From DASSUW01 sp963792385 (GTDB lineage: Bacteria; Actinomycetota; Thermoleophilia; Solirubrobacterales; Solirubrobacteraceae), in the NCBI GenBank assembly GCA_963792385.1, contig CAWBVZ010000012.1:1302001-1366000 (forward strand): a DNA stretch of 64,000 nucleotides, written 5' to 3'. The position numbers and the translations under genes are program-made. The notes under the pieces were generated by a model, which had not been told where the DNA came from, ran no database searches, and was given only the letters and a program-made list of their open reading frames with translations. Within the stretch, counting starts at the first letter, position 1. Each line of letters starts with the position of its first letter. Of the stretch, positions 55,360-61,911 are shown one piece after another.

Positions 55360-56361
55360 ATGGGCCTTGACAGCTCAAGGCTCCGCCTGCGCGTTCAGAT
55401 CGTGACGGCGGGAGTCTGGGTGACCTACATGGTCTGCGCCGCGCTCGCGGGGTGGGCGGTCGCCACCTGGGATCGCCCGTACCGCGGGTTGACGCTCGCG
55501 CTCATCGGCTTCGCCGCGGTGGGCGCGCATGTTGTGTCGCGGCTGCCGGCCGAGCGGATCGTGCGCAGCCGTTTCCGCGAGCCGTTCTTCCTGATCTGGA
55601 GCCTGCTCGACGTCGCGCTCATCTGCACGCTCGCCTACCTCGACGTGGGGATCACGAGCCCGGCGACGCTGATGCTCTTCATGACGCTCGTGTTCTCGGC
55701 GCTGTCGTACCCGCTGGGGACGATCATCGCAGTGGTGACGGCGAGCGTGACCGGCGTGGCCATCCTCGGCGCGGTCGGTGGCGTCTCGCAACCGACCGAG
55801 CATCCCGACGCCGCGTACGTGGGCATGTTCCTCGTCTGCATGGCGCTGACCGGCATGCTGTGCGTCTGGCAGGCGCGGCTGGGCGAGCGCCAGCGCGACG
55901 AGCTGGCCGAGCTGTCGCGGACCGATCCGCTGACCGGTTGTCTCAACCGCCGCGGCTTCGCCGAACGCCTCGACGCCGAGCTGGCGCGGGCCGCCCGCGA
56001 CGGCACCGAGGTCGCGCTCGTGCAGCTCGACCTCAACGGCTTCAAGGAGGTCAACGACCGCTTCGGCCACGCGGCCGGGGACGAGGTCCTGCGGTGGGTG
56101 GGCTCCACGATCCAGGGCCTGCTGCGCGGCTCGGACGCCACCGGCCGGCTCGGCGGCGACGAGTTCGCGCTTGTGCTGCCCGGCGTACCGGTGGACGAGG
56201 CGCGCGCCGTGGCCGACCGCACGGTCGCCGCGCTGGCCGAGCGCGTCGGCTCCGCCGCCGGCGTGGCCTGTCATCCCGCCGACGGCGGAGACGGCGACGA
56301 GCTGCTCCGGCACGCCGACTCCGACCTGTACGCCGCGAAGGCGATCCACCGCGCGGGGTAG
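55360..56361 (+). CDS. Membrane-bound diguanylate cyclase (GGDEF)
   Basis: The 333-aa protein has about six N-terminal membrane helices (~15-165, e.g. VWVTYMVCAALAGWAVATW, LIWSLLDVALICTLAYL) and a C-terminal GGDEF domain. The active site reads RLGGDEFALVLPG, and RGSD five residues ahead is an RxxD product-inhibition site. LSRTDPLTGCLNRRGFAERL and QLDLNGFKEVNDRFGHAAGD are the substrate-binding blocks. It should make c-di-GMP; the HD-GYP protein at 16530 is a possible counterpart. No EAL domain. Confidence 0.93.
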   Translation: MGLDSSRLRLRVQIVTAGVWVTYMVCAALAGWAVATWDRPYRGLTLALIGFAAVGAHVVSRLPAERIVRSRFREPFFLIWSLLDVALICTLAYLDVGITSPATLMLFMTLVFSALSYPLGTIIAVVTASVTGVAILGAVGGVSQPTEHPDAAYVGMFLVCMALTGMLCVWQARLGERQRDELAELSRTDPLTGCLNRRGFAERLDAELARAARDGTEVALVQLDLNGFKEVNDRFGHAAGDEVLRWVGSTIQGLLRGSDATGRLGGDEFALVLPGVPVDEARAVADRTVAALAERVGSAAGVACHPADGGDGDELLRHADSDLYAAKAIHRAG

Positions 56362-56370
56362 GCTCGGCGC

Positions 56371-56934
56371 ATGAGGGATCCCCTCGTGCTCCCGCACGAC
56401 CTACCGGTGCCCGTGGACGACGGCGCCGCCGATCACCTGCGCGGTGCGGCGCTCCCGGCGATCACGCTGCCCGCCACCGACGGCACCGGCGTGCGGCTCG
56501 ACGTGCTCGACGGCCTGAGCGTCGTGTTCGCCTATCCGCGGACCGGCCGGCCGGGGGAGGAGTCGCCCGGCGGCGACGACGGCTGGAACGCGATCCCCGG
56601 CGCCCGCGGCTGCACGCCCGAGGCGTGCTCGTTCCGCGACGAGACCGACCGCTTCACCGCGCTCCGCGCACGTGTCTTCGGGCTCTCGACGCAGGACACC
56701 GAGTACCAGCGCGAGGCGGTCGAGCGCCTGCACCTGCCGTACCCGCTGCTCTCGGATGCCGGCCTGCGGCTGACGGAGGCGCTCGACCTGCCGACGTTCG
56801 AGGTCGAGGGCCTCCGCCTGATCCGGCGGCTGACGCTGATCGTCCGCGGCGGGCGGATCGCCGACGTCGTGTACCCAGTGTTCCCGCCCGACCGCGGCGC
56901 CGCGCTCGCGCTGGAGCGAATCCAGGCCGACTGA
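56371..56934 (+). CDS. Peroxiredoxin, PrxQ/BCP-like
   Basis: The 187-aa protein has the AhpC/TSA fold. VVFAYPRTGRPGEESPGGDD leads to IPGARGCTPEACSFRDE, the PrxQ signature with peroxidatic and resolving Cys four residues apart. FGLSTQDTEYQREAVERLHL and YPLLSDAGLRLTEALDLPTF are the later conserved parts. It reduces peroxides with a thioredoxin-like donor. It begins 9 bp after the diguanylate cyclase. A large palindrome follows its stop codon. Confidence 0.85.
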   Translation: MRDPLVLPHDLPVPVDDGAADHLRGAALPAITLPATDGTGVRLDVLDGLSVVFAYPRTGRPGEESPGGDDGWNAIPGARGCTPEACSFRDETDRFTALRARVFGLSTQDTEYQREAVERLHLPYPLLSDAGLRLTEALDLPTFEVEGLRLIRRLTLIVRGGRIADVVYPVFPPDRGAALALERIQAD

Positions 56935-57099
56935 GAGCCCGTTTCAGGAAGTCGGCGCGCCCGGATACGGGCGATCCGCGGCGCCAGTCGCCACCCGCGG
57001 GTTCGCCGATAACCCCACTATCGGCTTCACCCGCGTGCGGCGCCTGGCATCCACGGCTCGACCGTCCCGGACGGGCCGCCCGTTCTGAAACGGACTCTA
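56935..57099. repeat. ~165-bp near-perfect palindrome (two ~80-bp arms)
   Basis: The left arm (56935-57011) is matched, with scattered mismatches and small gaps, by the reverse complement of 57019-57099, around the 7-nt loop ACCCCAC (57012-57018). Exact blocks include CCGTTTCAG/CTGAAACGG at the outside, GCCAG/CTGGC and CGCGGGT/ACCCGCG inside, and GCCGATA/TATCGGC at the tip. By eye most positions pair. It fills the whole gap between convergent genes, and the right arm reaches the stop codon of the SRPBCC gene. A bidirectional terminator, a MITE-like relic or a structured RNA are the options. Confidence 0.8.
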
Positions 57100-57570
57100 G
57101 GTCGCCTCCTTGGCGAACATTTGCAGGAGGTCGTTCCAGCCGCCGGGGGCGGAGACGAGCTCGCGCATCTTCGCGCCGGCCTCGCCGTGCTTCTCGAAGC
57201 CGCGGTGCTCGAGCTCGACCAGCGTGCCGTCGCCCTCGGGCGTGAATGTGACCTCGACCTCGGTGGCGTTCGCCGGATCCGGGTCGTACACCCACTCGGG
57301 CGTCAGATGCCACGCCAGCAGCAACCGGCTCGGCGGCTCGCAGGCGATCACCGTGCCCCACTCGCACTCGGTCCCGTCGGCGGCGCGCTCGAACCAGCGG
57401 CCGCCGGTGCGCGCCTCCAGGCTCACCGCGACGGCGTCCTGCTCGCCGATGTGGTGGCTCGCGATCGGCCACCAGCTCTGGAAGCCGGCGGTGAACACCG
57501 CGAACGCGCGCTCCGGCGTCGCCTTCACCGTGATGCTGCGGCGGGCGGTCAGCGTGGCCTGCTCGCTCAT
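57097..57570 (-). CDS. SRPBCC (AHSA1-like) domain protein
   Basis: The 157-aa protein begins MSEQATLTARRSITVKATPE and carries FTAGFQSWWPIASHHIG, GGRWFERAADGTECEWGTVI, RLLLAWHLTPEW and VEVTFTPEGDGTLVELEHRG, the AHSA1-type START/Bet v 1 fold. In this common arrangement it follows an ArsR regulator; the start overlaps that stop (ATGA). It likely binds a hydrophobic ligand. Role in stress or ligand sensing is inference. Confidence 0.9.
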   Translation of the reverse strand: MSEQATLTARRSITVKATPERAFAVFTAGFQSWWPIASHHIGEQDAVAVSLEARTGGRWFERAADGTECEWGTVIACEPPSRLLLAWHLTPEWVYDPDPANATEVEVTFTPEGDGTLVELEHRGFEKHGEAGAKMRELVSAPGGWNDLLQMFAKEAT

Positions 57571-57881
57571 CCTTCCTCCTTTTCGACCGCCGCCTTGAAG
57601 GCGATCAGTGCGTGGTTCCAGAGCGTGTCGAAGTACGCGCGCACGGCCTCGATCCCGGACGGGTCGAGCTGGTAGAGGCGGCGCGTGCCGTCGGCGCGGT
57701 CGATCACGAGCCCGGCCTGCTTGAGCACCTTCAGGTGCTGCGAGACGGCCGGGCGGCTCACCGGCAGCCCGCGGGCGAGCTCGCCGACCGCGTGCGGGCC
57801 GTCCGCGAGGCGCTCGAAGATCGCGCGCCTGGTCGGGTCGGCGAGCGCGGTGAGGCCGTTCGATGATTGGTAAGTCGACAC
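57567..57881 (-). CDS. ArsR-family (SmtB-type) winged-helix regulator
   Basis: The 104-aa protein (GTG start) has TALADPTRRAIFERLADGP, VGELARGLPVSRPAVSQHLK (recognition helix) and VLKQAGLVIDRADGTRRLYQ (wing). No metal-binding Cys cluster is present, as in non-metal ArsR proteins that pair with SRPBCC genes. An inverted repeat just upstream (57886-57903) is its likely autoregulatory site. Confidence 0.93.
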   Translation of the reverse strand: MSTYQSSNGLTALADPTRRAIFERLADGPHAVGELARGLPVSRPAVSQHLKVLKQAGLVIDRADGTRRLYQLDPSGIEAVRAYFDTLWNHALIAFKAAVEKEEG

Positions 57882-57885
57882 TAAC

Positions 57886-57903
57886 GGTAAGTTTAGACTT
57901 ACC
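57886..57903. promoter_or_regulatory. ArsR operator GGTAAGT-TTAG-ACTTACC
   Basis: Perfect 7-bp inverted repeat with a 4-bp centre, 5 bp upstream of the ArsR start. A further direct copy of GGTAAGT lies at 57869-57875 inside the first codons. Position fits repression of the ArsR/SRPBCC operon. Confidence 0.65.
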
Positions 57904-57929
57904 GAGTGCGCGAGGTCAAGGAAGCGTCG

Positions 57930-58943
57930 TCAACCGACGGGTGGTGCCGTCGACGCGCGCACGACGAGCCGCGTCGGCAGCAGCACGCGCGGCGGAGGCT
58001 GTTCGCCGTCGCCGCGGCGCAGCCGCGCGAGCAGCAGCCGCGCCGCCTCGACGCCGAGCTCGTACTGCGGGATCGCGACCGTCGTGAGCGGCGGCTGGAC
58101 CTGGCCGACGAGCGGCATGTCGTTGTGGCCGACGACCGACACGTCGCGCGGGCAGCGCAACCCCGCGGCCTCCAGCGCGGCGTAGCAGCCGAGCGCGATC
58201 ATGTCGTTGCCGGCGACAATCGCCGTCACGCCGTCGCGCGCTCGCAGCAGCTCGGCGGCGGCGCGCTCGCCGGCCGGGATCGTGAACGCCTCGCCATGCA
58301 CGACCGGTGGCCTCCCGGCCCCCGGGAGTGCCTCCAGGAACGCGGCCAGGCGCCGCGCCGTCGTCGACAGCGACAGCGGTCCGGTCACGTGCGCGATCCG
58401 CTCGTGGCCGAGCTCGGCGAGGTGCGTGACCGCGGCGCGCACGCCTGCGGCGTCGTCTGCGGCGACGAGCGGCAGCGTCCCGGCGTCGATGTCCCGCGTC
58501 ACGAGCACGGTCGCGACGTCCTCGCGCGCCAGCTCCTCCAGCGTCTCGCCCGAGCGCGTCGCCGACGCCACGATCAGGCCCTCGCAGCGGCGCGAGCGCA
58601 GCTCTGCGACGACGGCCGCCTCGCGCTCGGGATCGTTGTCGGTGTCGGCCAGCAGGCACGCCAGCCCAGCCGTCCACAGCACCTCCTCGATGCCGCGCAC
58701 GATCGGCGGGATGACCGGGTTCGTGAGGTCGGGCACGACGACGCCGACGAAGCCCGACCGCCGCGTCCGCAGGCTGCGCGCGGTTGGGTCGGGGCGGTAG
58801 CCGAGCGCGTCCGCCGCGTCGCGCACGCGGCGCACGGTCTCGGCCGCCACACGGCCGGGCAGCGCCGGGTCCAGCGCGCGCGACGCCGTCGCCGGGTGAA
58901 CGCCCGCGCGGGCGGCGACGTCGCGCAGCGTCGGCCGGCTCAG
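57930..58943 (-). CDS. LacI-family transcriptional repressor, probable CTG start
   Basis: The 337-aa protein has LRDVAARAGVHPATASRALD followed by ETVRRVRDAADALGYRPDPT (HTH and hinge) and FVGVVVPDLTNPVIPPIVRG, then VSVVGHNDMPLVGQVQPPLT. Only a GTG at 58850 is a standard start, but that would delete the whole DNA-binding domain. The family-like sequence extends to a CTG at 58943 that overlaps the stop of the upstream AhpD-like gene (CTGA), implying coupled re-initiation at a rare start. It may repress its own operon through the palindrome at 59586. Confidence 0.85.
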   Translation of the reverse strand: MSRPTLRDVAARAGVHPATASRALDPALPGRVAAETVRRVRDAADALGYRPDPTARSLRTRRSGFVGVVVPDLTNPVIPPIVRGIEEVLWTAGLACLLADTDNDPEREAAVVAELRSRRCEGLIVASATRSGETLEELAREDVATVLVTRDIDAGTLPLVAADDAAGVRAAVTHLAELGHERIAHVTGPLSLSTTARRLAAFLEALPGAGRPPVVHGEAFTIPAGERAAAELLRARDGVTAIVAGNDMIALGCYAALEAAGLRCPRDVSVVGHNDMPLVGQVQPPLTTVAIPQYELGVEAARLLLARLRRGDGEQPPPRVLLPTRLVVRASTAPPVG

Positions 58944-59569
58944 ACCCGCGTCCAGTAGTCCTCCGCCGCCTTGCTGGCCTCGAGGTCCTCGCGCGTCTCG
59001 AACCCCGGCGCCAGCGAAGCGTCCGTGCCCGCGAGCACCTCGTGGTGCTCGATGTTGAGCATCCGCAGCCAGCTCTGCTGGCCCAGCGTGAGCCCGATCA
59101 TGCAGCCGAGCTCGACCAGCTCGGGCTCCGAGAACTGGGCGTGCATGCGCTCCCAGAAGTCATCGCCTGTATCGAAGTGCCAGGCGATCGCCTCCGCGTA
59201 GGCGAGCGCGGCCTTCTCGCGCTCGCTGAACGTGTCGGAGCTCTCGAAGTTGAGCAGCTCGTCGTACTGGCCCTCGACGAGTCCGAGCGAGGCCCCCTTG
59301 ACCGAGCGCTGGTTGCCGCAGTACTCGCACTTGACGGTGCGCGAGATGTAGACGCGGCAGAGCTCCTTGAGCGCGTGGTCGAGCACGCCGTTGCGGAAGA
59401 GGTCGTTCCACGAGTTCGCGAAGAACCAGAACGCGGCCGGCACGTGCGCGCGCACCGCCGAGCTCTCCGGGCGCGGCGTCCCCTCGCGCGCGCATCGCTC
59501 TAACTCAGCCCGCATCTCCGGGGTCATGTCCTCCAGCGGGACATAGCTGATGCGCTGTCGTTCGGCCAT
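58940..59569 (-). CDS. Carboxymuconolactone decarboxylase/AhpD-like protein
   Basis: From MAERQRISYVPLEDMTPEMR the protein is 209 aa. The AhpD core has RTVKCEYCGNQRSVKGASLG, with the redox CxxC, plus YAEAIAWHFDTGDDFWERMH. The start follows AGGAGGAGCCG. It belongs to the CMD/peroxidase-related family; activity may be disulfide-based peroxide reduction or decarboxylation. It shares an operon with a LacI regulator, an unusual partner that suggests a carbohydrate- or aromatic-catabolic role. Confidence 0.88.
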   Translation of the reverse strand: MAERQRISYVPLEDMTPEMRAELERCAREGTPRPESSAVRAHVPAAFWFFANSWNDLFRNGVLDHALKELCRVYISRTVKCEYCGNQRSVKGASLGLVEGQYDELLNFESSDTFSEREKAALAYAEAIAWHFDTGDDFWERMHAQFSEPELVELGCMIGLTLGQQSWLRMLNIEHHEVLAGTDASLAPGFETREDLEASKAAEDYWTRV

Positions 59570-59585
59570 CGGCTCCTCCTTCGTG

Positions 59586-59597
59586 GCAATCGATTGC
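59586..59597. promoter_or_regulatory. LacI-type operator GCAATCGATTGC
   Basis: Perfect 12-bp palindrome 16 bp upstream of the AhpD-like start. Its even-length symmetry around a CG centre is the LacI/GalR pattern, and the operon it heads encodes a LacI protein. Confidence 0.65.
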
Positions 59598-59642
59598 GCA
59601 AGACTAGTCCCGGTTGGCGGCGGCGTCAATCTCCGCGTGCGC

Positions 59643-60551
59643 CTAGAGGCCGGGCGGGTGACGGACCACGTAGCCCGTCGAGGAGCGCTCGGTGCCCTGC
59701 CAGCGCGAGCCGGTCTCGTCGCGGCCCGTGGTGTCGAACCGACGACCGTCGACGACCATGTAGACGTGGCCGGGCGAGGCGTAGATCGTGACCCGGCGCC
59801 CGGGGCCGGCGGCGCCCCAGTTCATGAAGCCGCCGCTGGTGAGCGCCGACGACAGCAATCCGCCGCCGTGCAGGGCGTACGACACCGAGCCCGAGCAGTC
59901 GTAGCCCGTGTCCTTCCAGCGCGCGTGGCCGCCGCCGTACTTGTAGGGCATGCTCTGGATCCGGTTGGCGGCGCGGATGATGCGCTGGACGACACCGCCG
60001 CCTCCGCCGCCTCCGCCGCGCGAGCCGCGCCGGCGCAGGACCGTCGTGCGGCCGGAGTGGCCGAGCGCGGCCCAGGTCGCGGGGCCGACGATCCCGTCGG
60101 CCGTGAGGCCGTGACTGCGCTGGAAGCGCTTGACCGCGGCCTGGGTCCCAGGGCCAAAGATGCCGTCGGCGGAGATGCCGAGCGCTCGCTGAAGCGCGAT
60201 CACTGCGGAGTGGCTACCGCCGCCTCCGCCGCGGCTCCTCGACGCGCGGTGGGCGCGTGCGCGCAGGGCGTGCCAGGTGGCGGGGCCGACGATCCCGTCG
60301 GCGGTCAGGCCGTGATTGCGCTGGAAGCGCTTGACCGCGCGCTTGGTGGCCGGGCCGAAGATCTTGTCGGGCGCGAGCCCGAGCCAGCGCTGCACCTTCG
60401 CCACGCGCGCGCCGTGCGAGCCGCGCTTGAGCGGCGCGGCGTCGGCAAGGGTGGCGGGCGCGAGCAGGGCAACGGCCGCCAGGCAGGCGACGACCAGCCC
60501 GCGGGCGCTGCCGCGTCGTGTATCCGTCACGTCTTGTCCGTCCGTCCGCAT
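59643..60551 (-). CDS. Secreted peptidoglycan hydrolase: two PG-binding repeats plus NlpC/P60
   Basis: The 302-aa protein has a signal peptide (VVACLAAVALLAPATLADAA). Two PG_binding_1 domains follow (VAKVQRWLGLAPDKIFGPAT; VIALQRALGISADGIFGPGT), each ending KRFQR-HGLTADGIVGPATW. After Gly-rich linkers comes an NlpC/P60 endopeptidase with Cys in DTGYDCSGSVSYALHGGG and His in SPGHVYMVVDG. It should cut stem peptides in the wall. The ATG at 60551 is used, but a GTG at 60530 gives a more usual signal peptide. The mRNA begins with a c-di-AMP riboswitch. Confidence 0.9.
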   Translation of the reverse strand: MRTDGQDVTDTRRGSARGLVVACLAAVALLAPATLADAAPLKRGSHGARVAKVQRWLGLAPDKIFGPATKRAVKRFQRNHGLTADGIVGPATWHALRARAHRASRSRGGGGGSHSAVIALQRALGISADGIFGPGTQAAVKRFQRSHGLTADGIVGPATWAALGHSGRTTVLRRRGSRGGGGGGGGVVQRIIRAANRIQSMPYKYGGGHARWKDTGYDCSGSVSYALHGGGLLSSALTSGGFMNWGAAGPGRRVTIYASPGHVYMVVDGRRFDTTGRDETGSRWQGTERSSTGYVVRHPPGL

Positions 60552-60561
60552 GTCTGTTCAG

Positions 60562-60698
60562 TGGCCTACGAGGTGAGCTGACGGGCTCGCGCACGTGCGC
60601 TACGCAGCACCCATAGCTGCGATTCGCCCCTTGCGACCTCGCGGGCCGCTTCGGTTCCCCCGTTCGCCGCCCCTGGGGGCCGGCGACTCGGCGGACGT
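60562..60698 (-). ncRNA. Cyclic di-AMP riboswitch (ydaO/yuaA class)
   Basis: On the minus strand the leader reads TCCGCCGAGTCGCCGGC, then GGCGAACGGGGGAACC, AAGGGGCGAATCG, and near the 3' end CCGTCAGCTCACCTCGTAGG. These match the conserved segments of the ydaO motif in order, including the GAATC block and the terminal CAGCT-CTCGT-GGC that pairs with GCCGAG at the 5' end. It ends about 10 nt before the hydrolase start, so control of translation or termination at that point is expected. Cell-wall hydrolases are its classic targets in actinobacteria. Confidence 0.85.
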
Positions 60699-60718
60699 CG
60701 TTCTATCAGCGCAGACTC

Positions 60719-60750
60719 CTCCCGCCTGCACGATTCCTTGCAGGCGGGAG
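60719..60750 (-). terminator. Intrinsic terminator of the carbonic anhydrase gene
   Basis: CTCCCGCCTGCA (60719-60730) pairs perfectly with TGCAGGCGGGAG (60739-60750) over an 8-nt loop. It lies 11 bp beyond the carbonic anhydrase stop in the direction of transcription and just before the riboswitch, insulating the hydrolase. Confidence 0.8.
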
Positions 60751-60761
60751 GGTCGCGAACG

Positions 60762-61253
60762 TCACGAAACTTCGCGCAGGCGGCCGGTCTCGACCTCGTA
60801 GACGAAGCCGCGGATGTTGTCCTTGCGCGGGATGAACGGGCTCGCCTGGATGCGGGCGATCGACTGGCGGACGTCGGCCTCGAGGTCGCTGAACGCCTCG
60901 GCCGCCCACTCCGGCTTGATGCCCGTCTCCTCCTGGATCGAGAGCCGGAACTCGTCGTCGTGGAACGTCAGCATGCCGCAGTCGGTGTGATGGATGAGGA
61001 TGATCTCCTCGGTCCCGAGCAGGCGCTGGGAGATCGCCAGCGAGCGGATCTCGTCGTCGGTCACGACGCCGCCTGCGTTGCGGATCACGTGCGCGTCGCC
61101 CTCGGTCAGCCCGAGCACGCCGTTGGGATCGAGCCGCGCGTCCATGCACGCCACCACCGCGACCTTCTTTGCCGGCGGGAGGGGCAGCGAGCCCTTGTCG
61201 AAGCGGGCGGCGTACGCCTCGTTGTTGGCAACCAGCTCGTCGGTGACGCTCAT
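60762..61253 (-). CDS. Beta-class carbonic anhydrase
   Basis: The 163-aa enzyme interconverts CO2 and bicarbonate. Zinc ligands are Cys in VVACMDARLDP, with the Asp-Arg dyad, and His and Cys in ILIHHTDCGML. RNAGGVVTDDEIRSLAISQR is the conserved substrate-channel block. Length fits the short mycobacterial-type beta class. A perfect hairpin terminator follows the stop. Confidence 0.93.
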   Translation of the reverse strand: MSVTDELVANNEAYAARFDKGSLPLPPAKKVAVVACMDARLDPNGVLGLTEGDAHVIRNAGGVVTDDEIRSLAISQRLLGTEEIILIHHTDCGMLTFHDDEFRLSIQEETGIKPEWAAEAFSDLEADVRQSIARIQASPFIPRKDNIRGFVYEVETGRLREVS

Positions 61254-61333
61254 GGTGGCTTCCTTCCTGGAGGGCGGGGACTTGAAAGGTAGTAAACCCG
61301 ACCCGGTTTTGGCGAGAACGGCCTCCTGGCACG

Positions 61334-61864
61334 ATGTCGGCCATGGAGCGCGTGCGGCTCGAGCTGTTGAGCGAGGACCACATCGGGGAGCTCTCGGCCC
61401 TGGTGGCAGACCCCGACGTCCTGCGTTTCACGCGCGTGCCCGAGCCGCCGCCGCCCGACTTCGCGCGCCGGTGGCTGGACCGCTACGTGGCGGCACGCGA
61501 GGACGGCAGCGCCGAGGCGTTCGCGGCCGTCGACCCGGACGGCCGCTTCGTCGGCCTCGCGCTCGCGCCCGAGATCGACCGCGAGGCGCGCGAGGTCGAG
61601 CTCGGCTACATCGTCCATCCCGCCGCCCGCGGCCGCGGCCTCGCGACGGAGATGCTGCGGCTGCTCACGCGCTGGGCGTTCGACGAGCTGGGCGCGCATC
61701 GCATCGAGCTCGTCATCAACGTCGAGAACACGGCGTCCGAGCGGGTCGCCGAGCGCTGCGGGTACACGCGCGAGGGCGTCGCCCGCTCGATCCACCTCAA
61801 GCAGGACATCCGGACCGACGCCGCGATCTGGTCGCGCCTGCCGTCGGACCCGGACCTGCCCTAG
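61334..61864 (+). CDS. GNAT-family N-acetyltransferase (RimJ/RimL type)
   Basis: The 176-aa protein shows the RimJ-like fold: VRLELLSEDHIGELSALVAD, VELGYIVHPAARGRGLATEM (acetyl-CoA pyrophosphate loop RGRGLA), AHRIELVINVENTASERVAE, and RCGYTREGVARSIHL. It should transfer an acetyl group from acetyl-CoA to a protein N-terminus or small molecule. Target unknown. The starting ATG is at 61334; an ATG three codons later is possible. Confidence 0.9.
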   Translation: MSAMERVRLELLSEDHIGELSALVADPDVLRFTRVPEPPPPDFARRWLDRYVAAREDGSAEAFAAVDPDGRFVGLALAPEIDREAREVELGYIVHPAARGRGLATEMLRLLTRWAFDELGAHRIELVINVENTASERVAERCGYTREGVARSIHLKQDIRTDAAIWSRLPSDPDLP

Positions 61865-61873
61865 CGTAATAGG

Positions 61874-61904
61874 CCCTATCACGATAGGGTCTATCGTGAT
61901 AGGG
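61874..61904. promoter_or_regulatory. Nested palindrome CCCTATCACGATAG-GGT-CTATCGTGATAGGG
   Basis: Two 14-bp arms are perfectly complementary around GGT. Each arm is itself a CTATCNNGATAG palindrome, so the site can act as a strong hairpin or as two repressor half-operators, one turn and a half apart. It lies 8 bp upstream of the ATPase start, where it would hide or control the ribosome access. Confidence 0.65.
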
Positions 61905-61911
61905 TAGGTGC

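Noticed and set aside
61294..61309. AAACC-GACCC-like inverted pair AAACC...GGTTT between carbonic anhydrase and GNAT
   Set aside because: Only 5-bp arms; too weak to call an operator without support.
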